From: Dendrocalamus latiflorus
Taxonomy: Eukaryota; Streptophyta; Magnoliopsida; Poales; Poaceae
NCBI GenBank assembly: GCA_017311315.1
Contig: CM029645.1
Location: 27,615,627 to 27,679,626, forward strand
Direction of reading: 5' to 3'
DNA: 64,000 nt
Of this stretch, positions 49,401 to 61,228 are shown piece by piece. The translations under genes were made by a program, and so were the position numbers. Below the pieces are notes generated by a model. The model did no database searches. It was not told the origin of the DNA and saw only the letters and a list, made by a program, of their open reading frames with translations. Within the stretch, counting starts at the first letter, position 1. The number at the start of each line of letters is the position of its first letter.

Positions 49401-50030
49401 CGAGAGACAAAAATCGTCGGAAAGCTCTGGTTACCCTGGCACGACTAGAAAAGTTTAAAATCGTGAGCTAGGTCACGCTTTCGGCCAAATGTGCTCCGAA
49501 AAATGAAAATCCCCAGATTGGCCCGTTTTCCCCCGGAACGACTAGAAAAGCTAAAATCGTGACTATTGGTCACGCTTTCGGCCAATATGCTCCGAAAAAT
49601 AAAAATCCCTGGATAGGTCCGATATCCCCGGAACGACTAAAAAGCTGAAAATCATAAGCTACAGGTCACGCTTTCGGGCAAATGTGCTCCGAAAAATAAA
49701 AATCCCTGGACTGCTCCGGTAACCCCGGAAAAACTAGAAAAGCTGAAATCGTGAGGTATAGGTCACGCTTTCGACCAAATTTGCCCCGAGAAAAAAAAAT
49801 CGTTGGAATGCTCCGGTAACAATGGCATGACTAGAAAAGCAGAAAATCGTGACTATTGGCCACGCTTTCGGCCAAATATGCTCCGATAAATAAAAATCCC
49901 CATACTGGCCCGGTAACCCTTCAACGACTAGAAAAGTTTAAAATCGTTAGCTATACGTCACGCTTTCGTGCTAATGTGCTCCAAAAAATAAAAATCCCCG
50001 GACTGCTGAAATCGTGAGCTATAGTTCACG
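48561..50030. repeat. Satellite block C: copy of block B 3' part
   Basis: From 48561 the sequence switches from mid-HOR to a copy of 33713 onward. The offset is 14,848, settling to 14,840 after a small deletion near 48597. It carries the telomere-like monomer again at 48699-48717. It leads into a second HOR block as B does at 35.2 kb. Confidence 0.9.
48699..48717. repeat. Telomere-like replacement (block C copy)
   Basis: AAACCCTAAAACCCTAAAT, two perfect CCCTAAA units separated by one A, in the monomer paralogous to 33859-33877. This copy is closer to the telomere consensus than the block B copy. Confidence 0.8.
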
Positions 50031-53000
50031 CTTTCGGCCAAATGTGCTCCGAAAACCAAAATCCCCGGAATGCTCCGGTAACCCTGGAACGACTAGAAAA
50101 GTTGAAAATCGTGAGCTACAGATCACTCTTTCGGCCAAATGTGCTACGAAAAATAAAAATCCCCGGACTGGGCTAGTAACCCCGAAACGACTAGAAAAGC
50201 AGAAAATTGTGAGCTATAGGTCACTCTTTTGGGAGAATGTGCTCCGATAAACAAAAATCCCTAGACAGGTCCGATAACCAAGGAACGATTAGAAAAGTTG
50301 AAAATCATGAAATCGCTTTGGGCCAAATGTGCTCCGAAAAATAAAAATCGCCGCATTGGTCCAGAAACCCCGGAACGACTAGAAAACCTAAAATGGTGAG
50401 TTATAGGTCACGTTTTCAGCCAAATGTGCTCCGATAAATAAAAATCCCTGTACAGGTCCGATAACCCCGGAACGACTAGAAAAGCTGAAAATCATGAGCT
50501 ATAGGTCACGCTTTCGAGCATATGTGCTCCAAAAAACAAAAATCTCAGGACTGCTCTGGTAACCCCAGAACGATTACAAAAGCTAAAATCGCGAGCTATA
50601 GGTCACGCTTTTGGCCAAATTTGCTCCGAGAAACAAAAATCCCCGGAATGCTCCAGTAACACTGGAACGACTAGAAAAGTTGAAAATCGCGAGCTACAGG
50701 TCAGTCTTTCGGCCAAATGTGCTACAAAAAATAAAATCCCCGGACTGGCCCGCTAACCCTGGAACGACTAGAAAAGCTGAAAATCGTTAGCTATAGGTCA
50801 CGCTTTCGGCCAAATGTGATCCGAAAAATAAAATTCCCCGCATTGGTCCGGAAACCCCGGAACGACTAGAAAACCTAAAATGGTGAGTTATATGTCACGT
50901 TTTCAGCCAAATGTGCTCCGATAAATAAAAATCCCTGTACAGGTCGGATAACCCCGGAACGACTAGAAAAGCTGAAAATCATGAGCTATGGGTCACGCTT
51001 TCGAGCATATGTGCTCCAAAAAACAAAAATCTCAGGACTGCTCTGGTAACCCCAGAACGATTACAAAAGCTAAAATCGCGAGCTATAGGTCACGCTTTTG
51101 GCCAAATTTGCTCCGAGAAACAAAAATCCCCGGAATGCTCCAGTAACACTGGAACGACTAGAAAAGTTGAAAATCGCGAGCTACAGGTCAGTCTTTCGGC
51201 CAAATGTGCTACAAAAAATAAAATCCCCGGACTGGCCCGCTAACCCTGGAACGACTAGAAAAGCTGAAAATCGCTAGCTATAGGTCACGCTTTCGGCCAA
51301 ATGTGATCCGAAAAATAAAATTCCCCGTATTGGTCCGGAAACCCCGGAACGACTAGAAAGGCTGAAAATCATGAGCTATAGGTCACGCTTTCGGTCATAT
51401 GTGCTCCAAAAAATAAAAATCCCAGGACTGCTCTGGTAACCCCAAAACGACTACAAAAGCTGAAATCGCGAGCTATAGGTCACGCTTTTGGCCAAATTTG
51501 CTCCGAGAAACAAAAATCCCCGGAATACTCCGGTAACCCTGGAACGACTAGAAAAGTTGAAAATCGTGAGCTATAGGCCACTCTTTCGGCCAAATGTGCT
51601 ACAAAAAATAAAAAACCCTAGACTGGCCCGGTAACCCTGGAACGAGTAGAAAAGCTGTAAATCGTGAGTAATAGGTCACGCTTTCGGCCAAATGTGCTCC
51701 GAAAACCAAAATCCCCGCAATGCTCTGGTAACCCTGGAACGACTAGAAAAGTTGAAAATCGTGAGCTATAGATCACTCTTTCGGCCAAATGTGCTACGAA
51801 AAATAAAAACCCCGGACTGGGCTAGTAACCCCGAAACGACTAGAAAAGCTGAAAATTGTGAGCTATAGGTCACTCTTTCGGGAGAATGTGCTCCGATAAA
51901 TAAAAATCCCTAGACAGGTCCGATAACCACGGAACGATTAGAAAAGTTGAAAATCATGAAATCGCTTTGGGCCAAATGTGCTCCGAAAAATAAAAATCAC
52001 CGCATTGGTCCAGAAACCCCAGAACGACTAGAAATCCTAAAATGGTGAGTTATTGGTCACGTTTTCGGACAAATGTGCTCCGATAAATAAAAATCCCTGT
52101 ACAGGTCGGATAACCCCGAACGACTAGAAAAGCTGAAAATCATGAGCTATAGGTCACGCTTTCGAGCATATGTGCTCCAAAAAACAAAAATCCCAGGACT
52201 GCTCTGGTAACCCCAGAATGACTACAAAAGCTAAAATCGCGAGCTATAGGTCACGCTTTTGGCCAAATTTGCTCCGAGAAACAAAAATCCCCGGAATGCT
52301 CCAGTAACCCTGGAACGACTAGAAAAGTTGAAAATCGCGAGCTACAGGTCAGTCTTTCGGCCAAATGTGCTACAAAAAATAAAATCCCCAGACTGGCCCG
52401 CTAACCCTGGAACGACTAGAAAAGCTGAAAATCGTTAGCTATAGGTCACACTTTCGGCCAAATGTGATCCGAAAAATAAAATTCCCCGCATTGGTCCGGA
52501 AACCACGGAACGACTAGAAAGGCTGAAAATCATGAGCTATAGGTCACGCTTTCGGTCATATGTGCTCCAAAAAATAAAAATCCCAGGACTGCTCTGGTAA
52601 CCCCAAAACGACTACAAAAGCTGAAATCGCGAGCTATAGGTCACGCTTTTGGCCAAATTTGCTCCGAGAAACAAAAATCCCCGGAATACTCCGGTAACCC
52701 TGGAACGACTAGAAAAGTTGAAAATCGTGAGCTATAGGCCACTCTTTCGGCCAAATGTGCTACAAAAAATAAAAAACCCTAGACTGGCCCGGTAACCCTG
52801 GAACGAGTAGAAAAGCTGTAAATCGTAAGTAATAGGTCACGCTTTCGGCCAAATGTGCTCCGAAAACCAAAATCCCCGCAATGCTCTGGTAACCCTGGAA
52901 CGACTAGAAAAGTTGAAAATCGTGAGCTATAGATCACTCTTTCGGCCAAATGTGCTACGAAAAATAAAAACCCCGGACTGGGCTAGTAACCCCGAAACGA

Positions 53001-56000
53001 CTAGAAAAGCTGAAAATTGTGAGCTATAGGTCACTCTTTCGGGAGAATGTGCTCCGATAAATAAAAATCCCTAGACAGGTCCGATAACCACGGAACGATT
53101 AGAAAAGTTGAAAATCATGAAATCGCTTTGGGCCAAATGTGCTCCGAAAAATAAAAATCACCGCATTGGTCCAGAAACCCCAGAACGACTAGAAATCCTA
53201 AAATGGTGAGTTATTGGTCACGTTTTCGGACAAATGTGCTCCGATAAATAAAAATCCCTGTACAGGTCGGATAACCCCGAACGACTAGAAAAGCTGAAAA
53301 TCATGAGCTATAGGTCACGCTTTCGAGCATATGTGCTCCAAAAAACAAAAATCCCAGGACTGCTCTGGTAACCCCAGAATGACTACAAAAGCTAAAATCG
53401 CGAGCTATAGGTCACGCTTTTGGCCAAATTTGCTCCGAGAAACAAAAATCCCCGGAATGCTCCAGTAACCCTGGAACGACTAGAAAAGTTGAAAATCGCG
53501 AGCTACAGGTCAGTCTTTCGGCCAAATGTGCTACAAAAAATAAAATCCCCAGACTGGCCCGCTAACCCTGGAACGACTAGAAAAGCTGAAAATCGTTAGC
53601 TATAGGTCACGCTTTCGGCCAAATGTGATCCGAAAAATAAAATTCCCCGCATTGGTCCGGAAACCACGGAACGACTAGAAAGGCTGAAAATCATGAGCTA
53701 TAGGTCACGCTTTCGGTCATATGTGCTCCAAAAAATAAAAATCCCAGGACTGCTCTGGTAACCCCAAAACGACTACAAAAGCTGAAATCGCGAGCTATAG
53801 GTCACGCTTTTGGCCAAATTTGCTCCGAGAAACAAAAATCCCCGGAATACTCCGGTAACCCTGGAACGACTAGAAAAGTTGAAAATCGTGAGCTATAGGC
53901 CACTCTTTCGGCCAAATGTGCTACAAAAAATAAAAAACCCTAGACTGGCCCGGTAACCCTGGAACGACTAGAAAAGCTGAAAATCGTGAGTAATAGGTCA
54001 CGCTTTCGGCCAAATGTGCTCCGAAAACCAAAATCCCCGCAATGCTCTGGTAACCCTGGAACGACTAGAAAAGTTGAAAATCGTGAGCTATAGGCCACTC
54101 TTTCGGCCAAATGTGCTACAAAAAATAAAAAACCCTAGACTGGCCCGGTAACCCTGGAACGACTAGAAAAGCTGAAAATCGTGAGTAATAGGTCACGCTT
54201 TCGGCCAAATGTGGTCCGAAAACCAAAATCCCCGCAATGCTCTGGTAACCCTGGAACGACTAGAAAAGTTGAAAATCGTGAGCTATAGATCACTCTTTCG
54301 GCCAAATGTGCTACGAAAAATAAAAACCCCGGACTGGGCTAGTAACCCCGAAACGACTAGAAAAGCTGAAAATTGTGAGCTATAGGTCACTCTTTCGGGA
54401 GAATGTGCTCCGATAAATAAAAATCCCTAGACAGGTCCGATAACCACGGAACGATTAGAAAAGTTGAAAATCATGAAATCGCTTTGGGCCAAATGTGCTC
54501 CGAAAAATAAAAATCACCGCATTGGTCCAGAAACCCCGGAACGACTAGAAATCCTAAAATGGTGAGTTATTGGTCACGTTTTCGGCCAAATGTGCTCCGA
54601 TAAATAAAAATCCCTGTACAGGTCGGATAACCCCGAACGACTAGAAAAGCTGAAAATCATGAGCTATAGGTCACGCTTTCGAGCATATGTGCTCCAAAAA
54701 ACAAAAATCCCAGGACTGCTCTGGTAACCCCAGAATGACTACAAAAGCTAAAATCGCGAGCTATAGGTCACGCTTTTGGCCAAATTTGCTCCGAGAAACA
54801 AAAATCCCCGGAATGCTCCAGTAACCCTGGAACGACTAGAAAAGTTGAAAATCGCGAGCTACAGGTCAGTCTTTCGGCCAAATGTGCTACAAAAAATAAA
54901 ATCCCCAGACTGGCCCGCTAACCCTGGAACGACTAGAAAAGCTGAAAATCGTTAGCTATAGGTCACGCTTTCGGCCAAATGTGATCCGAAAAATAAAATT
55001 CCCCGCATTGGTCCGGAAACCCCGGAACGACTAGAAAGGCTGAAAATCATGAGCTATAGGTCACGCTTTCCGTCATATGTGCTCCAAAAAATAAAAATCC
55101 CAGGACTGCTCTGGTAACCCCAAAACGACTACAAAAGCTGAAATCGCGAGATATAGGTCACGCTTTTGGCCAAATTTGCTCCGAGAAACAAAAATCCCCG
55201 GAATACTCCGGTAACCCTGGAACGACTAGAAAAGTTGAAAATCGTGAGCTATAGGCCACTCTTTCGGCCAAATGTGCTACAAAAAATAAAAAACCCTAGA
55301 CTGGCCCGGTAACCCTGGAACGACTAAAAAAGCTGAAAATCGTGAGTAATAGGTCACGCTTTCGGCCAAATGTGCTCCGAAAACCAAAATCCCCGCAATG
55401 CTCTGGTAACCCTGGAACGACTAGAAAAGTTGAAAATCGTGAGCTATAGATCACTCTTTCGGCCAAATGTGCTACGAAAAATAAAAACCCCGGACTGGGC
55501 TAGTAACCCCGAAACGACTAGAAAAGCTGAAAATTGTGAGCTATAGGTCACTCGTTCGGGAGAATGTGCTCCGATAAATAAAAATCCCAGACAGGTCCGA
55601 TAACCACGGAACGATTAGAAAAGTTGAAAATCATGAAATCGCTTTGGGCCAAATGTGCTCCGAAAAATAAAAATCACCGCATTGGTCCAGAAACCCCGGA
55701 ACGACTAGAAATCCTAAAATGGTGAGTTATTGGTCACGTTTTTGGCCAAATGTGCTCCGATAAATAAAAATCCCTGTACAGGTCGGATAACCCCGGAACG
55801 ACTAGAAAAGCTGAAAATCATGAGCTATAGGTCACGCTTTCGAGCATATGTGCTCCAAAAAACAAAAATCCCAGGACTGCTCTGGTAACCCCAGAATGAC
55901 TACAAAAGCTAAAATCGCGAGCTATAGGTCACGCTTTTGGCCAAATTTGCTCCGAGAAACAAAAATCCCCGGAATGCTCCAGTAACCCTGGAACGACTAG

Positions 56001-56530
56001 AAAAGTTGAAAATCGCGAGCTACAGGTCAGTCTTTCGGCCAAATGTGCTACAAAAAATAAAATCCCCAGACTGGCCCGCTAACCCTGGAACGACTAGAAA
56101 AGCTGAAAATCGTTAGCTATAGGTCACGCTTTCGGCCAAATGTGATCCGAAAAATAAAATTCCCCGCATTGGTCCGGAAACCACGGAACGACTAGAAAGG
56201 CTGAAAATCTTGAGCTATAGGTCACGCTTTCGGTCATATGTGCTCCAAAAAATAAAAATCCCAGGACTGCTCTGGTAACCCCAAAACGACTACAAAAGCT
56301 GAAATCGTGAGATATAGGTCACGCTTTTGGCCAAATTTGCTCCGAGAAACAAAAATCCCCGGAATACTCCGGTAACCCTGGAACGACTAGAAAAGTTGAA
56401 AATCGTGAGCTATAGGCCACTCTTTCGGCCAAATGTGCTACAAAAAATAAAAAACCCTAAACTGGCCCGGTAACCCTGGAACGACTAGAAAAGCTGAAAA
56501 TCGTGAGTAATAGGTCACGCTTTCGGCCAA
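50031..56530. repeat. Second block of the 12-monomer HOR, about 5.5 copies
   Basis: HOR anchors lie at 50396, 50883, 52045, 53206, 54562 and 55722. Spacing is 1160-1162 bp apart from a 487 bp partial unit (50396 to 50883, five monomers) and a 1356 bp unit holding an extra dimer. The regular order breaks down after about 56530. Confidence 0.9.
53888..54277. repeat. 195 bp dimer duplicated within an HOR unit
   Basis: The two-monomer segment beginning GTGAGCTATAGGCCACTC (53888) is repeated immediately at 54083 with a single visible change (GTGCTCCG to GTGGTCCG). Confidence 0.9.
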
Positions 56531-59500
56531 ATTTGCTCCGAAAAATAGAAATCCCTAGACTGGCCAGGTAACCCTTCAACGACTAGAAAAGTTTAAAATC
56601 ATTAGCTATAGGTCACGCTTTCGTGCTAATGTGCTCCGAAAAATAAAAATCGTGAGCCATAGGTCACGCTTTCGGCCAAATGTGCTCACCCTAAACAAAA
56701 ATCCCAGAATGCTCTAGTAACCCTGGAACGACTAGAAAAGTTGAAAATCGTGAGCTATAAATCACTCTTTCGAGCAAATGTGCTACGAAAAATAAAAATC
56801 CCCGGACTGGCCCAATAAACCTGCGACGACTAGAAAAGCTGAAAATCGTGTGCTGTAGGTCACGCTTTCGGCCAAATGTGATGTGAGAAAAAAATCCCCG
56901 AAGTTCTCAAGTAACCCCGGAACGACTAGTAAAGCGGAAAATCTTGAGCTATAGGTCACCCTTTCCGCCAAATGTGCTGCGACAAAATTCCTCGGAATCC
57001 TCCGGTAACACCGGAACGTTTAGAAAAGTTTAAAATCGTTAGCTGTAGGTCACGCTTTCGTGCTAATGTGCTCCGAAAAATAAAAAACACCGGACTGCTC
57101 CGGTAACCCCGGAACGACAAGAAAAGCAGAAATCGTGAGCTATAGGTCACGCTTTCGGCCAAATGTGCTCCGAAAAAGAAAAATCCCTGGAATGCTCCGG
57201 CAACCCTGGAACGACTAGAAAAGTTGAAAATTGTGAGCTATAGATCACTCTTTGGGAAAATGTGCTACGAAAAATAAAAATCCCCGGACTGGCCCGGTAA
57301 CCCTGGAACAACTAGAAAAGCAAAAAATCGTGAGCTAAAACTCACGCTTTCGGCCAAATTTGCTCCGAAAAATAAAAATCCCCGCACTGGTCCGAAACCC
57401 CCGGAACGACGAGGAATGCTAAAATGTGAGCTATAGGTCACGCTTTCGGCCAAATGTGCTCCAAAAAATAAAAATCCTTGCACAGGACCGGTAACCCCAG
57501 AACGACTGGAAAAGCTGAAAATCGTGCATCACGCTTTCGGCAAAATATGCTCCGAAAAATAAAAATCCCTAGACTGCCTCGGTAACCTAGAAACGACTAG
57601 AAAATGTGAAAATTGTGAGCTATAGGTCATGCTTTCGCCTAAATCTGCTCCGAGGAACAAAATTCCCCCGACTGCTCCGGTAACCGTTGAACGACTAGAA
57701 AAGCTGAAAATCGTGAGCTATAGGTCACGCTTTCGGCCAAATGTGATGCGAAAAAATTCCCCGGAGTCCTCAAGTAACCCCGGAACGACTAGAAAAGCGG
57801 AAAATCTTGAGCTATGGGTTGCCCTTTGGGCCAAATGTGATGCGACAAAAATCCCCGGAATCCTCCAGTAACATCAGATCGATTAAAAAAGTTGAAAATC
57901 GTTAGGTATAGGTCACGCTTTCGGGCATATGTGCTCCAAAAAATAAAAATCGCAGGACTGCTCTGGTAACCCAGAATGACTACAAAAGCAGAAATCGCGA
58001 GCTATAGGTCACGCTTTTGGCCAAATTTGCTCCGAGAAACAAAAATGCCCGGAATACTCCGGTAACCCTGGAATGATTAGAAAAGTTGAAAATCGCGAGC
58101 TATATTTCACTCTTTCGACCAAATGTGCTACAAAAAATAAAAATCCCCGGACTAGCCCGCTAACCCTGGAACGACTAGAAAAGCTGAAAATCATTAGCTA
58201 TAGGTCACGCTTTCGAGCAAATGTGCTTCCAAAAATAAAGATCCCCGCATTGTTCCGGAAACCCCGGAACGACTAGAAAAGCTAAAATGGTGAGCTATAG
58301 GTCACGCTTTCGGCCAAATGTGCTCCGATAAATAAAAATCCCTAGACTGGCCCGGTAACCCCGAAACGACTAGAAATGCTGAAAATCGTGAGCTACAGGT
58401 CACGCTTTCGGCCAAATATCCACGGATAAATAAAAATCCCTGGACAGGTCCGATAACCACGGAACGACTAGAAAAGCTGAAAATCGTGAGCTATAGGTCG
58501 CTCTTTCGGCCAAATGTGCTACGAAAAATAAAAATCCCCGGACTGGCCTGGTAAACTCGAAACGACTAGAAAAGCTGAAAATTATGAGCTATAGGTCCCG
58601 CTTTCTGACAAATGTGTTTCAAAAAATAAAAATCCCTGCGTTTGTCCGGAAGCCCCGGAACGACTAGAAAGGCTAAAATGGTGAGGTATAGGTCACGCTT
58701 TCGGCCAAATGTGTTCCGATAAATAAAAATCCCTAGGCATGTCCGATAACCCCGGAACGACTAAAAAAGCTGAAAATCATGAGCTATAGGTCTCGCTTTC
58801 AGGCAAATGTGCTCCGAAAAATAAAAATCTCTGGACTGCTTCGGTAACCCCGGAATGACTAGAAAAGTTGAAATCGTGAGCTATAGGTCACGCTTTCGAC
58901 CAAATCTGCCCCGAGAAACAAAAATCGTCGGAATGCTCCGGTAAACCTGGCACGACTAGAAAAGATGAAAATCGTGAGTTATAGGTCACCCTTTTGGCCG
59001 AATGTGCTCCGAAAAATAAAAATCCACAAACTGGCCCGGTAACCCTACAACGACTAGAAGAGCCGAAAATCGTGTGCTATAGGTCAGGTTTTCGGCCAAA
59101 TATGCTCCAAAATATAAAAATACCCGGACTGCTCCGGTAACCATGGAACGACTAGAAAAGCTAAAAATCGCGAGCTATAGGTACGTTTTCGGCAAATGTG
59201 CCCGCGGACTACTCTGGTAACCTCGGAACGATTAGAAAAGCTGAAATCGAGAGCTATAGGTCACGCTTTCGACCAAATATGCCCCGAGAAACAAAAATTT
59301 CTGGAATGCTCCAGTAACACTGGAACGACTAGAAAAGTTGTAGATCGTGAGCTACAGGTCACACTTTCGGCCAAATGTGCTACAAAATATAAAAATCCTT
59401 GGACAGGTCCGATAACCATGAAACGTCTAGAAAAGCTGAAAATTGTGGGCTATAGGTCATGCTATCGGCCAAATGTGCTCCGAAAAATAAAAATCCCCGC

Positions 59501-59920
59501 ACTGGTCCGGAAACAACGGAACGACGAGAAAAGCTGAAATGTGAGCTATATGTCACGCTTTCGGCCAAATGTGCCCAGGAAAATAAAAATCCCTGCACAG
59601 GTCCGGTAACCCTGGAACGACTATAAAAGTTGAAAATCGTGAGCTATAGGTCACGCTTTCGCCTAAATCTGTTCCGAGGAACAAAATTCCCCCGACTGCT
59701 CCCGTAACCGTTGAACGACTAGAAAAGCTGAAAATCGTGAGCTATAGGTCACGCTTTTGGCCAAATGTGATGCGAAAAAATTCCCCGGAGTCCTCAAGTA
59801 ACCCCGGAATGACTAGAAAAGCGGAAAATCTTGAGCTATGGGTCGCCCTTTGGGCCAAATGTGATGCGACAAAAATCCCCGGAAATCCTCCGGTAACATC
59901 GGATCGATTAAAAAAGTTGA
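56531..59920. repeat. Diverged right-hand satellite flank
   Basis: Monomers are again heterogeneous. A block around 57637-57900 (GCCTAAATCTGCTCCGAGGA, then CCCTTTGGGCCAAATGTGAT) recurs at 59661-59920, a spacing of 2024 bp or about 21 monomers. A telomere-like ACCCTAAAC occurs at about 56688-56696. The array is cut by the copia LTR at 59921. Confidence 0.85.
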
Positions 59921-60130
59921 TGTTGGACCGAAATGGCGACAGAGGGGGGTGAATGGCGCTCTCAAAAATTAAATTCGCCCCTCAAGTACCCACGCTTATA
60001 CTTCTTCTCCAATAGCTATGGAAGCTATGAAGATAGAAGATATGCACTACTGGAAGTCAAGGCAACAAGGAAAAACCAGATCCAAAAAGAAGCAGCCAAG
60101 AAAAAATAAATTCAGAGCCAGTCTGACTGC

Positions 60131-60353
60131 AAGCGGTAGTACCGCTGAGACGAGCGGTAGTACCTCTGAGCGGTAGTACCTCTCGAGGAGCGGTAGTACC
60201 TCTCACGGAGCGGTAGTACCGCACGACGATCGGACTTGTCCGAACGTTTCTTCGCTGCCGATCGGACTGGTCCGAACAAAACCGGTAGTACCGCTAGGAC
60301 GAGCGGTAGTACCTCTGAGCGGTAGTACCTCTCGGGGAGCGGTAGTACCTCTC
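60131..60353. repeat. Cluster of short inverted motifs in the copia LTR
   Basis: Nine copies of CGGTAGTACC (some extended to GCGGTAGTACCGC, a near-palindrome) occur, plus two palindrome-like TCGGACTTGTCCGA and TCGGACTGGTCCGA motifs. The whole cluster is itself a tandem duplication with offset 149 bp (60134 versus 60283). Confidence 0.85.
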
Positions 60354-61220
60354 GAGAAAATCAGCAAACTGAAATTTCAGAAAAACTGAGAAAAACGCAA
60401 GATTCTTGGATTCTTGGCTTGGGAAACTTTGAGGGTAGCTAGGGAACACTCCTAGAAGACTAAGCCAAGAGCCAATAACAAGAAATCCACTCCAAGAATC
60501 AAGAATTTCAGATTTGGGTAAAGATCTGAAATCTTGCAAGAACCGAGCCAAAAACCAAATAACTCCCCAACCGTTGATCCTTTGGCTATGAAATTTTGAG
60601 GGAAGCTAATTAATAGCCTCTGGACTCTTCATACCAAATTTCAAGCCATCTTAACAAGGGAATCAAAATCTGGACCAAAACCAAGAAACGAAGAATAAGA
60701 ACAGAGGAGGCCAAAACTGAAAAAGAGAATCAAACTCGGTTTGCTCTTGGGATTAAATAGCCAAATGGCTTTTGAGCAACACCCATATCATAGCAACCCA
60801 TTTTGGCACTCTCCAACAAGCAAGAACTCAGAACCACGAAAATCAAGAAATCTTGCAAAGAGGAAACTGAAGAACAGAAGCTACGAACAGGGAAAACCAA
60901 ACTTCAGATTTCATTTCTTGAATCACAGGGAATACAGAGGAGTTCCGATACCCCGACTTGATACAAAAGGAAAGATTACAAACTCCTCAATCCATCCTCT
61001 CCCTCTCTACTCAAGAACACCACTCAAGAACACATGAGGGAGGAAGAACACACCTCTGTTCTATCACCTAGAACACATCGTAGGGGACAGAGGGAGCACC
61101 AGACTCTGCCTCTCCAACCACTAAAGACTAAAGGAAAACCAACTCGTAAAGCCTCTTTTGACTAGAGCTAACCCTAATTCCCTCCAAAATGCTCAAGGAG
61201 GGCATGCAGCCCCTCCTCTC

Positions 61221-61228
61221 CTTTTATA
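61221..61228 (-). promoter_or_regulatory. TATA box of the copia LTR
   Basis: TATAAAAG on the minus strand, about 525 bp into the LTR, followed downstream by a GC-poor leader-like stretch. Position and orientation agree with transcription of the element. Confidence 0.6.

Larger units (their letters stand above)
9938..59920. repeat. About 50 kb satellite array, monomer about 97 bp
   Basis: More than 500 head-to-tail monomers in one orientation. A typical monomer contains GTGAGCTATAGGTCACGCTT, TCGGCCAAATGTGCTCCGAA, AAATAAAAATCCCCGGACTG, CTCCGGTAACCCCGGAACGA and CTAGAAAAGCTGAAAATC. The spacing between successive GCCAAATGTG sites (9961 and 10058) is 97 bp. Variant classes include GAAAAATAAAAATCC, GAGAAACAAAAATC and GATGCGACAAAAATCC forms at the centre. 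I do not recognise it as a named grass satellite. It is split only by an LTR fragment at 22532-22622. The frames across it (up to about 110 residues) are not genes. Confidence 0.97.

Noticed and set aside
9938..59920. Dozens of 60-113 residue ORFs with repeated motifs in the satellite (for example 59196-59537, 42527-42778)
   Set aside because: They are frames through 97 bp monomers and repeat wherever the monomers do. They have no known domain and would need a satellite-encoded protein, for which there is no support.
9938..59920. CRISPR-like array
   Set aside because: Monomers are contiguous with no unique spacers, and the genomic setting is eukaryotic retrotransposon DNA.
9938..59920. CENP-B-box-like match at TTCGGCCAA in the monomer
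   Set aside because: Only the first half fits; the CGGG part is missing and plants lack a true CENP-B-box system, so it gives no evidence of centromere function.
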